From: Pirellulaceae bacterium
GTDB taxonomy: Bacteria > Planctomycetota > Planctomycetia > Pirellulales > Pirellulaceae
DNA length: 64,000 nt
Reading direction: 5' to 3'
Assembly (NCBI GenBank): GCA_029243025.1
Contig: JAQWSU010000026.1
Location: 1-64,000 of the forward strand
The notes under the pieces are model-generated. The model saw nothing but the letters and a program-made list of their open reading frames with translations, was not told the DNA's origin and did no database searches. Shown piece by piece: positions 48,001-58,400 of this stretch (positions are counted from its first letter, which is position 1; each line of letters opens with the position of its first letter). The position numbers were made by a program, and so were the translations under genes.

Positions 48001-48437
48001 TTGATGGTGTTTGCTTTTAACGGTGACATGAACGATACGCCCTTCGGTAACATCGCATCAACGGCCTGCAAGAGTTGGGTTCTGGCTCTTGTTTGTCCGT
48101 TGCCACACATCGCTGTGGCTGGCGAGGATCAAGAAGAGTATTTTGAACGGCACGAGCGCTTTTATCCAATACCTGGAAGGAGACTTTCGGCTCAGTCGGC
48201 ATCAAATACCAGGTGCACAAGTTTGGTGCGACTGTTCACGCACAGGAATTGATCGAATCCGTCGATCCGCCCTATCGCAGAGATCACGAGTGATCGTCGG
48301 GTCTGGGGGCGGCAACGTACTCGATGCGGCACGAGCCGTCGCCACCGACCTGGAACTACCAGTCGTGAACTGCCCGACTGTGGCCTCGAGCGATGCGTTG
48401 ATTCGGCCCAGAACGAGCAGCCGTTTTGATTGAAGTG
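48001..48437 (+). pseudogene. Decayed iron-dependent/glycerol dehydrogenase-like gene
   Basis: Around 48286-48410 one frame reads VGSGGGNVLDAARAVATDL followed by VVNCPTVASSDA. That is the NAD-binding and active-site core of GldA-type dehydrogenases (VGxGGGKxLDxAKAxA, then PTxASTDA). Upstream pieces appear in other frames (for example FNGD near 48014) and stops cut the frame soon after 48430. The usual 350-residue enzyme is therefore absent. Limits are approximate. Confidence 0.6.
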
Positions 48438-48824
48438 GTGAATTTGGCGAAGGTGACACGCCGCATCTTCCCCCCACCGAACCCTACCCAAACATTTTTC
48501 TCCTGTCGCGACGATCAACGACCACAACCGCAAGCTCACTCTCGAACCATCAGATTTTCGCGACCGGGTAGAGAAACGCTACGTGGCGCAGATATTTCCA
48601 CCTTAAAATCTCCCTCGATTGGAACGGTCCATCCGATTCGTATCCATTCGCTACCCCGATCATCAACACAAACCGCCTAGCCGCAGACATTTGCGCGATT
48701 CTTAAATATCCCACGCCAATCCACCACAACGATTCTTGCAATCCGAGAATAACCGCGGAACTTTTGCCTTCGCGTCCGCGTCAGAAGCATGGAACGTTCA
48801 TCCCTCTTTGACGGAGATCACGCG
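48438..48824 (+). other. Degenerate stretch before the unknown gene
   Basis: No intact frame was found. Frame fragments such as SDFRDRVEKRYVAQIFP (near 48550-48600) and LDWNGPSDSYPFATPI (near 48620-48660) look protein-like but in different frames. They may be further remains of a decayed gene of unknown family. Confidence 0.35.
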
Positions 48825-50732
48825 ATGAGGAAAACAATGATCGGCGTCGGCTTACTGGCGTTGGGATTCGCCACCGCTTACCTGATTTACTGGAACACTT
48901 TCTACTACAGTGTGTTACGCAGGGACGTTCAACCCAGCGCAAATCCTGCGGATAATCTCCGGATCATCGACGATCGATTAGAAGACAAAAATCCCAACTT
49001 TGACCCTCAACTGGTCGATCCCCAAGATTACGACGGCTGGCAGCTAAATAAAAGCGCCGCCGTAATCCGATTGGACTGCCCAGATATTCAACCGGACATC
49101 GAACCGGAAATGGACATCCTTTACGCGAGCTATACGGATGCAATCGAAGCAGCGCAAAGCCGAAACTTCCAACTGATCCCCAGCGCTAACATGCTAGATG
49201 GCATCGCCAAACAATTTGATGACGGCCTATATGCAGCATTGGACCTCGCCTACTTTGAAGGAATCGCAGGCGAGTCTCCATCTGCAGTCGATTTTATTAA
49301 AAGTCTATTTGCGGCCCTGCCACGAGAGAGTGGAGCACGTCCATTTCTCGCAGCCGCTTTGCATTTTGCGGACCAGTCCGTGGAACTCACTGATTCTGAT
49401 CAGCGGGCTTCCGAGCGTTGGATTGAAGAATTTGCAGCAGATCAATCGCGTTCTCAACCGATCTCATTTTACACCTGGAACGATGACCTGCGCCGCGTTT
49501 GGAAGTTCTATCGTTTCTTACAACACACGTTTGTGCAAGAAGACTTAGCCATTCCAATCTCGCTTGCAGCCGTTCTGGAGTCCGACCCCTCGCTGAAGAC
49601 AGTCTATCAGCAGCTACTGAGCTTTTACGCGGGACTCACGAACCCTTTCCTCTGCCTAAACCTGAGCGACCTGGAAGGTGAGTCGACTAACTTAACAACG
49701 TTGCGTAAACAACTTGACCGACAACAATCGGTCGTGAGTATCCTGCCTCCTTCCAGCAGTCGGGAAAACGAATTATTCGACCGTCTGTTTGCGACGAGAT
49801 CCGCTTCAGAAACGAACTTCATGATTGCGATCTTGAAACAGATTCGATCAGGCACCGTTGACCTCGCGCCACGCCGAGACAGCGGTTGGTATGACCGTCA
49901 AGTGTATGCCTTGGAACCACTCATCCTCCCCGAACGCGGTGACGAGAGTCAGAAGCTCATGCATACAGCCAAATACAAGCGTCGCCTACTCCAAGCGTTC
50001 CAGGCCCTCATCACAAAACGGCGAGAAACACACGCTCGACAAATGATGCTCGCTAGCGATAGCGCCGTTGCCATGCCAACCGAGGGTGCCATACGCCCTC
50101 GATTACGGATTGAACCCAATGCGACATTCTACCTGCGTACCGCGAGAAGCTACGCCTTCCTCGAATCATTTCTACTCGATCATGTTCGCGGAGAAACGCT
50201 CGAACAGTTACACGGTTTGCGAGAGAAGGGCCCTCGCGAACTCAACCTAAAGACCGAGTTAGCCCAAATCAAACATCTCTTCTACGGCTTCTATTTGATT
50301 ACCTGTGAAGACATCGGCATGGTTCCCAACCTAACCGAGGCCGAAACAGCTAATCTTGCAGATGCCTACTATCGGGCCGAGAACTGGTTAACCAATTTCA
50401 AACACGAAGACCTAGCTGTTGATACAAGGGTATCCGTTCCAATTATGAATGTAGTCACCGACAATTCGACTCGGCTATGGTCAACACTCGGTGTTCGCTT
50501 AGTAAAATTGAACGCACGGTTCGAACGCGCACCGAAAATGAGAGAAACTCCAGAAGCGGAATGGCAGGACGTAGAGCCCTATTATCTTAGTGACACAGAC
50601 TACATTATTCCGGTCGACGAGTTCTCTGAATTGCGATTACCGGCAGGACAAGTCTTGACACGCAAACAATTGCGGAGCCTCTGCGACCGCCACAAAACAA
50701 AGGCGGCAATTACCAAAGCGTTATCACCCTAA
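48825..50732 (+). CDS. Hypothetical membrane-anchored protein, no family recognised
   Basis: The start at ATG 48825 has GGAG about 8 bases upstream; an earlier ATG at 48789 adds 12 residues. The protein of 635 residues has an N-terminal membrane helix (IGVGLLALGFATAYLIYWNTFYY), then a large, mostly helical part predicted outside the cytoplasm. Conspicuous segments are WNDDLRRVWKFYRFLQ (about 215), PLILPERGDES, and a final region with EDIGMVPNLTEAE and YYLSDTDYIIPVDEF. No catalytic motif was identified. It sits among decayed genes, yet its frame is long and intact, which suggests it is functional. Confidence 0.75.
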   Translation: MRKTMIGVGLLALGFATAYLIYWNTFYYSVLRRDVQPSANPADNLRIIDDRLEDKNPNFDPQLVDPQDYDGWQLNKSAAVIRLDCPDIQPDIEPEMDILYASYTDAIEAAQSRNFQLIPSANMLDGIAKQFDDGLYAALDLAYFEGIAGESPSAVDFIKSLFAALPRESGARPFLAAALHFADQSVELTDSDQRASERWIEEFAADQSRSQPISFYTWNDDLRRVWKFYRFLQHTFVQEDLAIPISLAAVLESDPSLKTVYQQLLSFYAGLTNPFLCLNLSDLEGESTNLTTLRKQLDRQQSVVSILPPSSSRENELFDRLFATRSASETNFMIAILKQIRSGTVDLAPRRDSGWYDRQVYALEPLILPERGDESQKLMHTAKYKRRLLQAFQALITKRRETHARQMMLASDSAVAMPTEGAIRPRLRIEPNATFYLRTARSYAFLESFLLDHVRGETLEQLHGLREKGPRELNLKTELAQIKHLFYGFYLITCEDIGMVPNLTEAETANLADAYYRAENWLTNFKHEDLAVDTRVSVPIMNVVTDNSTRLWSTLGVRLVKLNARFERAPKMRETPEAEWQDVEPYYLSDTDYIIPVDEFSELRLPAGQVLTRKQLRSLCDRHKTKAAITKALSP

Positions 50733-50854
50733 GCATGAATTTTTGCCCTCGATCAAACTCAATCAATTTGCTCACAGTGCCACCCAACTCGGGATGAGTT
50801 TTCCTGAAGAGCTGCGTCCCAATTAACTTCGGTCTGCTGAAAAGGAGCAGAACC

Positions 50855-51966
50855 ATGCCTAGTCACCTGCAGTCCACGCGGATCGCCTGGACGCGACTGC
50901 CCTCCCTACTGCTTGGCACCGAAGTGACCATTAAGGACAAGGCTGACGAATACCGCGGAATCTGGTACCAAAATCGACCATTCAAGAACGAGTACAAGTT
51001 TAGATACAGCGGGGGACTCGGAACCTATTGTGCAAAGCAAAAACCGTTCGCTGTTTATTCGCCCCAAGCCCAAAAAGCTTTTTTTGCTACGGGGACGTTG
51101 CGGCCGATTACCACAAGCAAGCAGATCTCATGCGAGCAGGAATAGGAAGCGAAAAGCCTAGCAGGTGCCAACTGGCCTGCCTTGAAGCGATTGGCAAATA
51201 TCGGCCAAGGCCATTATCAAATTAGCGGATCCTAGGCCGACCAAGCCGCGACAGGCTTCAATGATCATCCAAAGACAAAGGACTTAAACTGGCGAACTAA
51301 CCTTTACTACATGGAAACGATGAACGAAGGGAAAGTGTGTCAGGCGGCTGACGGTACCGTTCTCAAGTGACCCTTCAACGAAATCCACAACCCAGCCCTG
51401 GTCCATGATTTCGAAGCCAAAGGACTTCTCGTTTCGACGCAGGGCGCCACATTCGATACGAAAGGACCCCCATTATTCTCTTCGTCACCTCAAAAGGATT
51501 TGAGTCTGAAGCCAAGAATAACCAACGAACGTGGCGCATCGCACGATGGACGGGAGATGATTGGAAAATCCACTCGATCACGACCTCCGATAGCAATTAC
51601 GACCTAAGATCCCTTTATTTAGAATCCGATCCTCTGTTTCGTTTAATCACCCCACGGACTCGGAGCCGCAGCGATACAACCCAGGTGGAGAAGTTGCGAA
51701 CTGGGTCAGTGAAAAAGCGGCAGAACGTGAGAGAAAGGAAAACAGTTGACCGGACAAAGCGATTACAACCAGACTTACGTTCGACGGTCCGTTGCTGCAC
51801 AACCGGATTTCTACTTGTTCTGGGCAGACGGATACGGACACCAAGCCTCAACGTCGCGGCTTTACTTTTCCAGCAAAAAAGGCGACGTTTTGCAATTGCC
51901 CGTTTCGATCACGGCTGAATTCAAAACGCCAACAGCCGTCCCAAGGGCAGGAATTCCTGACAACTA
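50855..51966 (+). pseudogene. BNR-4 repeat glycan-protein gene broken by several frameshifts and stops
   Basis: A good ribosome site (AAAGGAG) and ATG at 50855 open a frame that soon fails, but the family can be followed through several frames. They include EYRGIWYQNRPFKNEYKF and YSGGLGTY (frame from 50855), DLNWRTNLYYMET (near 51285-51320), NPALVHDFEAKG (near 51390-51425), RTWRIARWTGDDWK (near 51525-51570) and QPDFYLFWADGYGHQ (near 51800-51845). These are the landmarks of BNR-4 proteins of about 430 residues, in the correct order. The gene is decayed over its full length. Confidence 0.82.
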
Positions 51967-52411
51967 ATCGCGACTCCTTTGATCTAACCTCCGTCGGATT
52001 CGATCATTGAAGAAACCTTGCTCTTCGCGATCACTAAGCTGTGATTTGGCAAGGGTTCATGCAGATAGCAGCCCCCACCTCCCGACGCAACCTGCTTGGC
52101 TGCTTCCAACGTCGGTCTTGATCGAAGGTGACTGATGGATTGGCCTGTGACGGAGCCATTCGCAAGCCAATCTATTTTTTCTACCTCAATACGCTATTTC
52201 CAAACTTGCTCCAGACTTCCGCCCTTGGTTGTTTGATTTTTCCCAAAAAACTCGCAAAGATTTCACGCCCGCTTACGCACCCGATGTCGTTGAGCTCTTA
52301 CCGATCGAAGAAAACGGCTTGCATCACTCGATCTCACCGCAACTTGCCAATTTCTCGAGAAATTCAACCGCAATCGTTTCTTCCCGACAATGAATTCAGG
52401 AGTTCCCAAGG
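51967..52411. other. Intergenic region
   Basis: This gap follows the BNR-4 pseudogene. Short frames show nothing recognisable. It should hold the promoter of the dockerin gene that starts at 52412, which has AGGAG upstream of its ATG. Confidence 0.4.
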
Positions 52412-53677
52412 ATGCGCACCCCCAACAAATCACGTCGATTCGATATGCTTGAATGCCTGGAAGATCGTCAAATGATGGCGGCCGATCTCATGAGCGGACC
52501 GATCGATGAAATGGGGCCCTTTCCTACGGAGGATCGTCCTGCAGTTCACATTCAAGACGACAGCAGCACCTCCGACCTTGAAATCGGTGCTGAGCCGTCA
52601 ATCGACGAGATCTTCATCATCCCCGACGGTGTAATTGGGACGTGGACGAATGTGGACGATGGCACCCGTGGGATTACTCAAATCCAAATCAGCCAAGGAC
52701 CCGACGGACACCACATTCAAGCCTGGGGCTCCTGCGTACCTGCAGATTGTGATTGGGGACGAACCGACTTAGATCTCCTGGGGAGTTCTGTGAATGGCCC
52801 AACAGTCGACTATGCCGTCGGGTCCTGGAATCCTGGGTGGAAAGAAGCGACGATCACCGTCGCATTCCGTGGAACCCATGGCAAAATCGTTGATTTCTAC
52901 AACGTCTACACCGACAACACGAACCGTGAAAACATGCATCAGCGTTACTGGCTTTCAAACGAAGGATCGATGCACGAGATCGACGACCAGGGGAATAGCG
53001 AACTCGCTCAGGTCCTCCCCGGCGAATGGGTCAATTCAGACCCAGACTCAGCTAATTTGACGATGCTGACCGTCACCGAATCCTCCCTCGGAAATTTAAT
53101 CACCCAGGCACATGCTTCCTGCGAACCGACGGACTGCGATTGGGGTGAGGTTTCGATGCATGGAGTCGGCTCCACGATCTCTGATAAGAGTCCTGAATAT
53201 GCGATTGCCAACTACGAATTCGATTCCAAAACTACTTTCGTTACGACGCGTTTCGACGGAAACGATCTGATCGTAGGCACCTACAATGTTTTCGATGGCC
53301 GAAGCAGGCATTCCAATTATTACAGCGAAGATCGGATGTGGAAGTTAGGGGATGCCAATCATGACGGACACTTCAACTCATCAGACCTTGTCCAGATGAT
53401 GCAGGCGGCCGAATACGAAGATCATGTTGATGGGAATTCGTCCTGGGAAGAAGGTGACTTCAACCGTGATGGCGATTTCACGACATCGGATTTGGTACTA
53501 GCCTTCGGTTCAGGGGCCTACGAAGCGAACGAACCGATAACAATCCTATCGGCACCTACCCCGCCAACCTGGTCCATCAACTCACCGCCTGCATTCAATT
53601 CGTTCAGCGACTTAATCGATGCAGCTTTTGACGACGACGACCTGCTACCAAGCGGTCCTATCACCATCCACACGTAG
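52412..53677 (+). CDS. Secreted dockerin protein with two similar beta domains
   Basis: This 421-residue protein opens with the leader motif MLECLEDRQMMAADL (residues 11-25). It then has two related domains of about 120 residues, each with a CxPxDCDWG element (CVPADCDWGRTDLDLLGS and CEPTDCDWGEVSMHGVGS), so a tandem duplication. A dockerin module follows (DANHDGHFNSSD, DFNRDGDFTTSD). AGGAG lies about 9 bases before the ATG. There is no PEP-CTERM tail; the C-terminus is acidic. Probably a surface protein; function unknown. Confidence 0.87.
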   Translation: MRTPNKSRRFDMLECLEDRQMMAADLMSGPIDEMGPFPTEDRPAVHIQDDSSTSDLEIGAEPSIDEIFIIPDGVIGTWTNVDDGTRGITQIQISQGPDGHHIQAWGSCVPADCDWGRTDLDLLGSSVNGPTVDYAVGSWNPGWKEATITVAFRGTHGKIVDFYNVYTDNTNRENMHQRYWLSNEGSMHEIDDQGNSELAQVLPGEWVNSDPDSANLTMLTVTESSLGNLITQAHASCEPTDCDWGEVSMHGVGSTISDKSPEYAIANYEFDSKTTFVTTRFDGNDLIVGTYNVFDGRSRHSNYYSEDRMWKLGDANHDGHFNSSDLVQMMQAAEYEDHVDGNSSWEEGDFNRDGDFTTSDLVLAFGSGAYEANEPITILSAPTPPTWSINSPPAFNSFSDLIDAAFDDDDLLPSGPITIHT

Positions 53678-53897
53678 AACACCCAGACACGGCCCTGACT
53701 CTCATGACCAAAGACTCCGAAAAAGACAGCTCGATCACAGCTACCTTGAAAAGGCATTCGTCGACATCGGCAGGGAACGCAGCGTTAAAAAGAACCGGAG
53801 ATTTATCGATATTGATAGTGGGCACGTAACCCTTTAAACAGCTCGATAACGTTTCCGAACCGTGTTCCCCGTCTCCGACTGCCGAAGCAAACAAAAC

Positions 53898-55202
53898 TCA
53901 ACCGCGAGGCAGTGATTCAAAATCGATTTTGGGCTGTTCGGCGGTCTTGGCATCGCGTGAAAAGAGCTCACCAGGGCGCCCCGATCCGTCAAAAAATCCA
54001 CAATTCTTGAGGTAGAACCGCCCCGCATCACTCCCGCCCGTGAAGTCAAGTCGATGCCGACCGGATCCTGTCGCATCGACCGAAAACCTAGCATCTGTGC
54101 ATTCGAACCACTTACCGTTTGTGTCAGCCACCCAAACATTGCCGTAAAACGCGCTTCGCCCGATGTGTCCAAACGCCGGTGAGAAACTTTCCAAAAACGA
54201 GTGAAAGCGACGAAGATGGGTATCCGTCTGGGGCCGACGAAAGCTGGCGATGAGTCGCCACTCGCCCACCGCTTTGTTGCCAAACCACGATGTGTAGACC
54301 GTATTTCCTTTTCCATCAGGCGTGACCTCCGTGAGAAATCGGTAAGTCGCGCCTGCCTTCCACGGATAAACAAGATAACTCTGGCCCCCGGAACCCTCGT
54401 TACCAAATTCGCCAATGTGAACATCAGGGCCGCGTTCCAAGCAGCGAATTCGCTGATCTTCTGGAATGTCGCGGGGATTGTCCGTGTTAAATGGACTCCA
54501 AACGGAAAACAGGACTCGTCGTTCAGTGGGACTGTTAACCTGAATCCCGAAGTAACCTTCACCAAATCCGTTCGCCATAAAATACGAACCGATCGGATCT
54601 TGCCCAACCGGGACCGTAATTTCACTGTAAGCGTATTGCAACGGACGCCCCTTGGGAACCTGGTAACTCAGATGGACCGAGGGGCCACGGCGGCCCCAGT
54701 AAAACATGCTTCCCTCGTTTGTCTTGACGTAGTCCAACTTCAAACCATCGGTCTCCGAAGAAACCAACAGATCTCGCAGATCGCCAAAGTCGCCGCCCGT
54801 TCGCTCGTGGCCCTGCAGTTCGACCTGCACGTAGCCTGGATTCGGAACATTGATTCGACCAATTCCCACGGTTTCCAATTGTGTGCCTGACAACGTACTT
54901 TCGAATGAAGCATCGGCCACTCGTATTCGCAAGATGGAACGACCGTCTTCGATTTTCGCCCGCAACGCGAGTCGTAAATCACAAGGCCGATCCACATGAA
55001 AGAACACCGTAAATACAGATTCCGGATTGGCCCAAGACACAGCTCCATCGCGGCGAACCCCATTGCCACCGGGTCGCGGTGCCGTACGAAAACCATTCCC
55101 AGCCATCGGTACCACCCACTCTGCGGACATCAATGCCGAAGCAGGAAGAATCACCATTACCGTGATCACAGCGAAGACGAGCGATTGAATTAACTTTTTC
55201 AT
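53898..55202 (-). CDS. DUF3472-domain secreted protein (with DUF5077-like N-domain)
   Basis: The start is placed at ATG 55202, which gives a signal peptide (MKKLIQSLVFAVITVMVILPASA); the longer frame upstream has no signal character and no ribosome site is clear. The 434-residue protein has an N-terminal jelly-roll-like domain and a C-terminal region with FYWGRRGPSVHLSYQ, GYFGIQVNSPTERRVLFSVW and YLKNCGFFDGS, which match DUF3472. Such proteins often occur with glycan-degrading enzymes; binding of a carbohydrate is an inference. Confidence 0.78.
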   Translation of the reverse strand: MKKLIQSLVFAVITVMVILPASALMSAEWVVPMAGNGFRTAPRPGGNGVRRDGAVSWANPESVFTVFFHVDRPCDLRLALRAKIEDGRSILRIRVADASFESTLSGTQLETVGIGRINVPNPGYVQVELQGHERTGGDFGDLRDLLVSSETDGLKLDYVKTNEGSMFYWGRRGPSVHLSYQVPKGRPLQYAYSEITVPVGQDPIGSYFMANGFGEGYFGIQVNSPTERRVLFSVWSPFNTDNPRDIPEDQRIRCLERGPDVHIGEFGNEGSGGQSYLVYPWKAGATYRFLTEVTPDGKGNTVYTSWFGNKAVGEWRLIASFRRPQTDTHLRRFHSFLESFSPAFGHIGRSAFYGNVWVADTNGKWFECTDARFSVDATGSGRHRLDFTGGSDAGRFYLKNCGFFDGSGRPGELFSRDAKTAEQPKIDFESLPRG

Positions 55203-55409
55203 ATTCGGATGGGCAGTGTCTTGATGTAGTGAAAGAAAGAAGGAGAACAGGTGCAGGCGTCCTATCCACAGCAGTTCACGCCAGCTGCAAACGCCCCGAT
55301 TCGACATCCGAGGATAACGGCACAAAACCATTTGTCCATCCCCTCTTTCTTGTGGATCGACCCGTAGGCGCTGCGTGAGACGTCCAGCTGCTGTCCTTGT
55401 CTGACAAAA

Positions 55410-58400
55410 TCAATCAGGCGAGGCGTTTGCACCTGCCGCAATGATTTGAATACGCGTAGCCAACCCCATTTCATCCGCGTATTTGACGAGCGAGTCGTAT
55501 GTGGAAGCTCGAAGTCTTACCCCTTCTTGCAAGCTACGTTGACGTGCAGTCATTTCGAGTTCTCCGGGCACCAAGATTTCATCGACTCCCTCCATTTTTT
55601 TTGCTGACTTCGCTTGTTTGATCATTTCATCGACTCGACTCCGAAATTGCTCCGCCGGCATAAACAATTCAGGGTCAAAAGCGAGAAAGAATTGACCAAA
55701 ATCATGAGGTGTTTTCTTGCCATCCTGCTTACGATGGTCGAGGCCGAAACCAGCTCCGCTTAAAACTCCGGAAAGAATTTCCATCACGAACGCTAAACCG
55801 TAGCCCTTGTGCCCACCAATTGGCACGCCCAGTCCAGCGGCCAGATCCTCCAGTTTCATGGAGGGCTGCCCCAGATGGTCAAGAATCCAATCATTCTCGA
55901 GTGATTTACCTTCTCGCACCTGCAAGGCAATTTTTCCGCGAGGAGCGACACTCATCGCAATATCTAACAGGACGGGGAAATACTTATTGGCGGGAATCCC
56001 CACGCCCAGCGGATTATTTCCAAGCGTCGGTGTCCGCCCTCCCGTGGGCGCGAGAATTACGGGGCCATTCGTAGTGCAAAGCCCAATCATCCCCTCGCAT
56101 GCTGCCTTCCAAACATAATGGCCTGCCGCTCCAAAATGATTGGAATGCTTGGCAGAGACGATTCCAATCCCAGTCTGCTGCGCCTTGCGTATCGCAAATT
56201 CCATCGCAACTTCGGCCACCCATTGCCCCGGCGCATTATCGCCGTTCAGGAGCGCGCTCATCGGCGTTTCCTTCTCAACACGGATATTTGGCCGGGCGTT
56301 AAGAACCCCTGCTGCAATACGTCGAGCGTAACGTGGAATGCTAACCATGTTGTGGGTAGGCTGCCCACGCAGGTTGGCTTCCAGTTGAATCTCAGTAACC
56401 CGACGAGCTCCTTCTTCATCCAGGCCGGCTTCGCGAAACGCTTCGATTCCAAACTGCCTCAAGCTTTCAGAGGTTACGAGTACCTCCGATTCATTTAGGC
56501 CATTATTTTTGGCTGTCACTGAATGATTGGCCGCCAAAGATGGTTCGAGAACACGAGTGAGTTCGCCGATCGACTGATTGGCAAAAAGAAGTTTTAACGT
56601 CAGGGGTAAGCCCAATCGATTGGCGCGAGCAACGATTTGCACACTGCGAATCGAATCACCTCCTAAATCGAAGAAATTGTCATCGTCCCGGATATTTTCA
56701 ACTTGCAGCACATCCCGCCAGACTCTCAGTAAAGCTACTTTTATCGATCCAACGGAGGTGATCCTATCGGGTTGGGCTAACGACATCGGGGGACGCGCAT
56801 CTCCCTCAACCGGCCTGGCGATCTCCCTGCGATCAAGCTTCCCATTTCCCAATCTAGCCAACTTGGGCACAATTTTGATTTCGTCTGGCACCATATAGGC
56901 CGGCAATTGACTGCGAAGAAACCTCACGAGAGTCGCCGACAAATTTTCAGGCGTTGCCACCTCAACCGGCACCACTGCAGCGATGAGACGATTCCCTACC
57001 TGAGCGTCCCTCACGCAGACAGCCGCACTCTCCTTGACGCACTCATGGGACTGTAGCACCCTCTCAATTTCGCCAGGTTCCACCCGAAATCCTCGCACTT
57101 TAATCTGTTGGTCCATTCGCCCAACAATCTCTATCGTGCCATCACTCCGATATCGAGCCAAATCTCCCGTTCGATAGAGCCGTCCTGGCTCACCAAGGGA
57201 TGCGGGAGAATGAACAAACGTTTCTGCGGTGAGAGCGGTTCGGTTCAGATACCCCCGTCCGACACCGTGACCGCCGACATACACTTCGCCGACCATTCCC
57301 ACAGAGGTTGGGTGACCAGCTTGATCACAAATATAAATCTGAGTGTTAGCAATGGGCTTTCCCAGCGGTACGACCGGGCTGCTTCCTACAGGCAGATCGG
57401 AAACATGATACGGATAAGTCGTGACAATCCCTGTAGTTTCCGTTTGACCATACATATTAATCAACGATGAAAGACCACCGGTGATTTCATGCCACTCAAC
57501 AGCTAATTGAACCGGCAGAGGCTCGCTGGCAGAAAGAAGAAGTCGCACCTCATTATCCAACAAGCCGGTACGCGTTGTTTCCGGTAGGCTCTTCAGCCAA
57601 TCCACGCAACTTTGCCAGTAGGTTGGAACCCAGTCGACAATCGATACGCGTTCACGTTTGATCAGCTCAAACAGAAGCTCTTGATTCCCTACCTGCTCTT
57701 CCGTAGCAAGCACGATCGCACTTCCGCATCCTAACGGCATCACCAACTGCCGGACCGACGAGGAGAAAGCAAACGAGGCCGTATGCAAATACCGGTCACT
57801 TGGCTGAATCCCTACCGCTGCACCAATCGCTTGAGCATAATGATCCAGATTGCAACGGGAGATGCGAACGCCCTTTGGCTTCCCTGCCGTTCCAGAGGTG
57901 TAGATCAAGTAGGCCCAGGACTGGTCCGATTCGACTGTTTCTAAATTGGATGTAGTCTGCCGATCGAGTTCGGCAGCCACACAATCCAGCTTCACTGCTG
58001 AGCGACCTTCGCCAATCGACAGTTCCTCAAGACCCGCCAGAGACAATCCGTCATCCAATACCAAAAAGCTAGGCTTGGCGTCGTCCAACATGAACTGGAT
58101 CCGGTCGCGGGGATACATGGCATCAATCGGCATGTAGGCGGCGCCTGTCTTGAGAACCCCAAGAATGGCCGCAATCATTTCGATGGACCGTGACAGATAA
58201 AGTCCCACGAGTCCCTCAGGACCAACACCTCTTTTTTGCAGATAACGTGCCCACTGATTGGCTCGTGAGTTCAGCTCCTCATACGTAACGGTCCCTGCTC
58301 CGCAGACCACCGCCAGCCTACCCGGATCCCTTCCGGCAACAGATTGAAATTCCTGAAGAAACGATCGACCAAGCAACGCTTGGTCTTCCGTCGCATTCCA

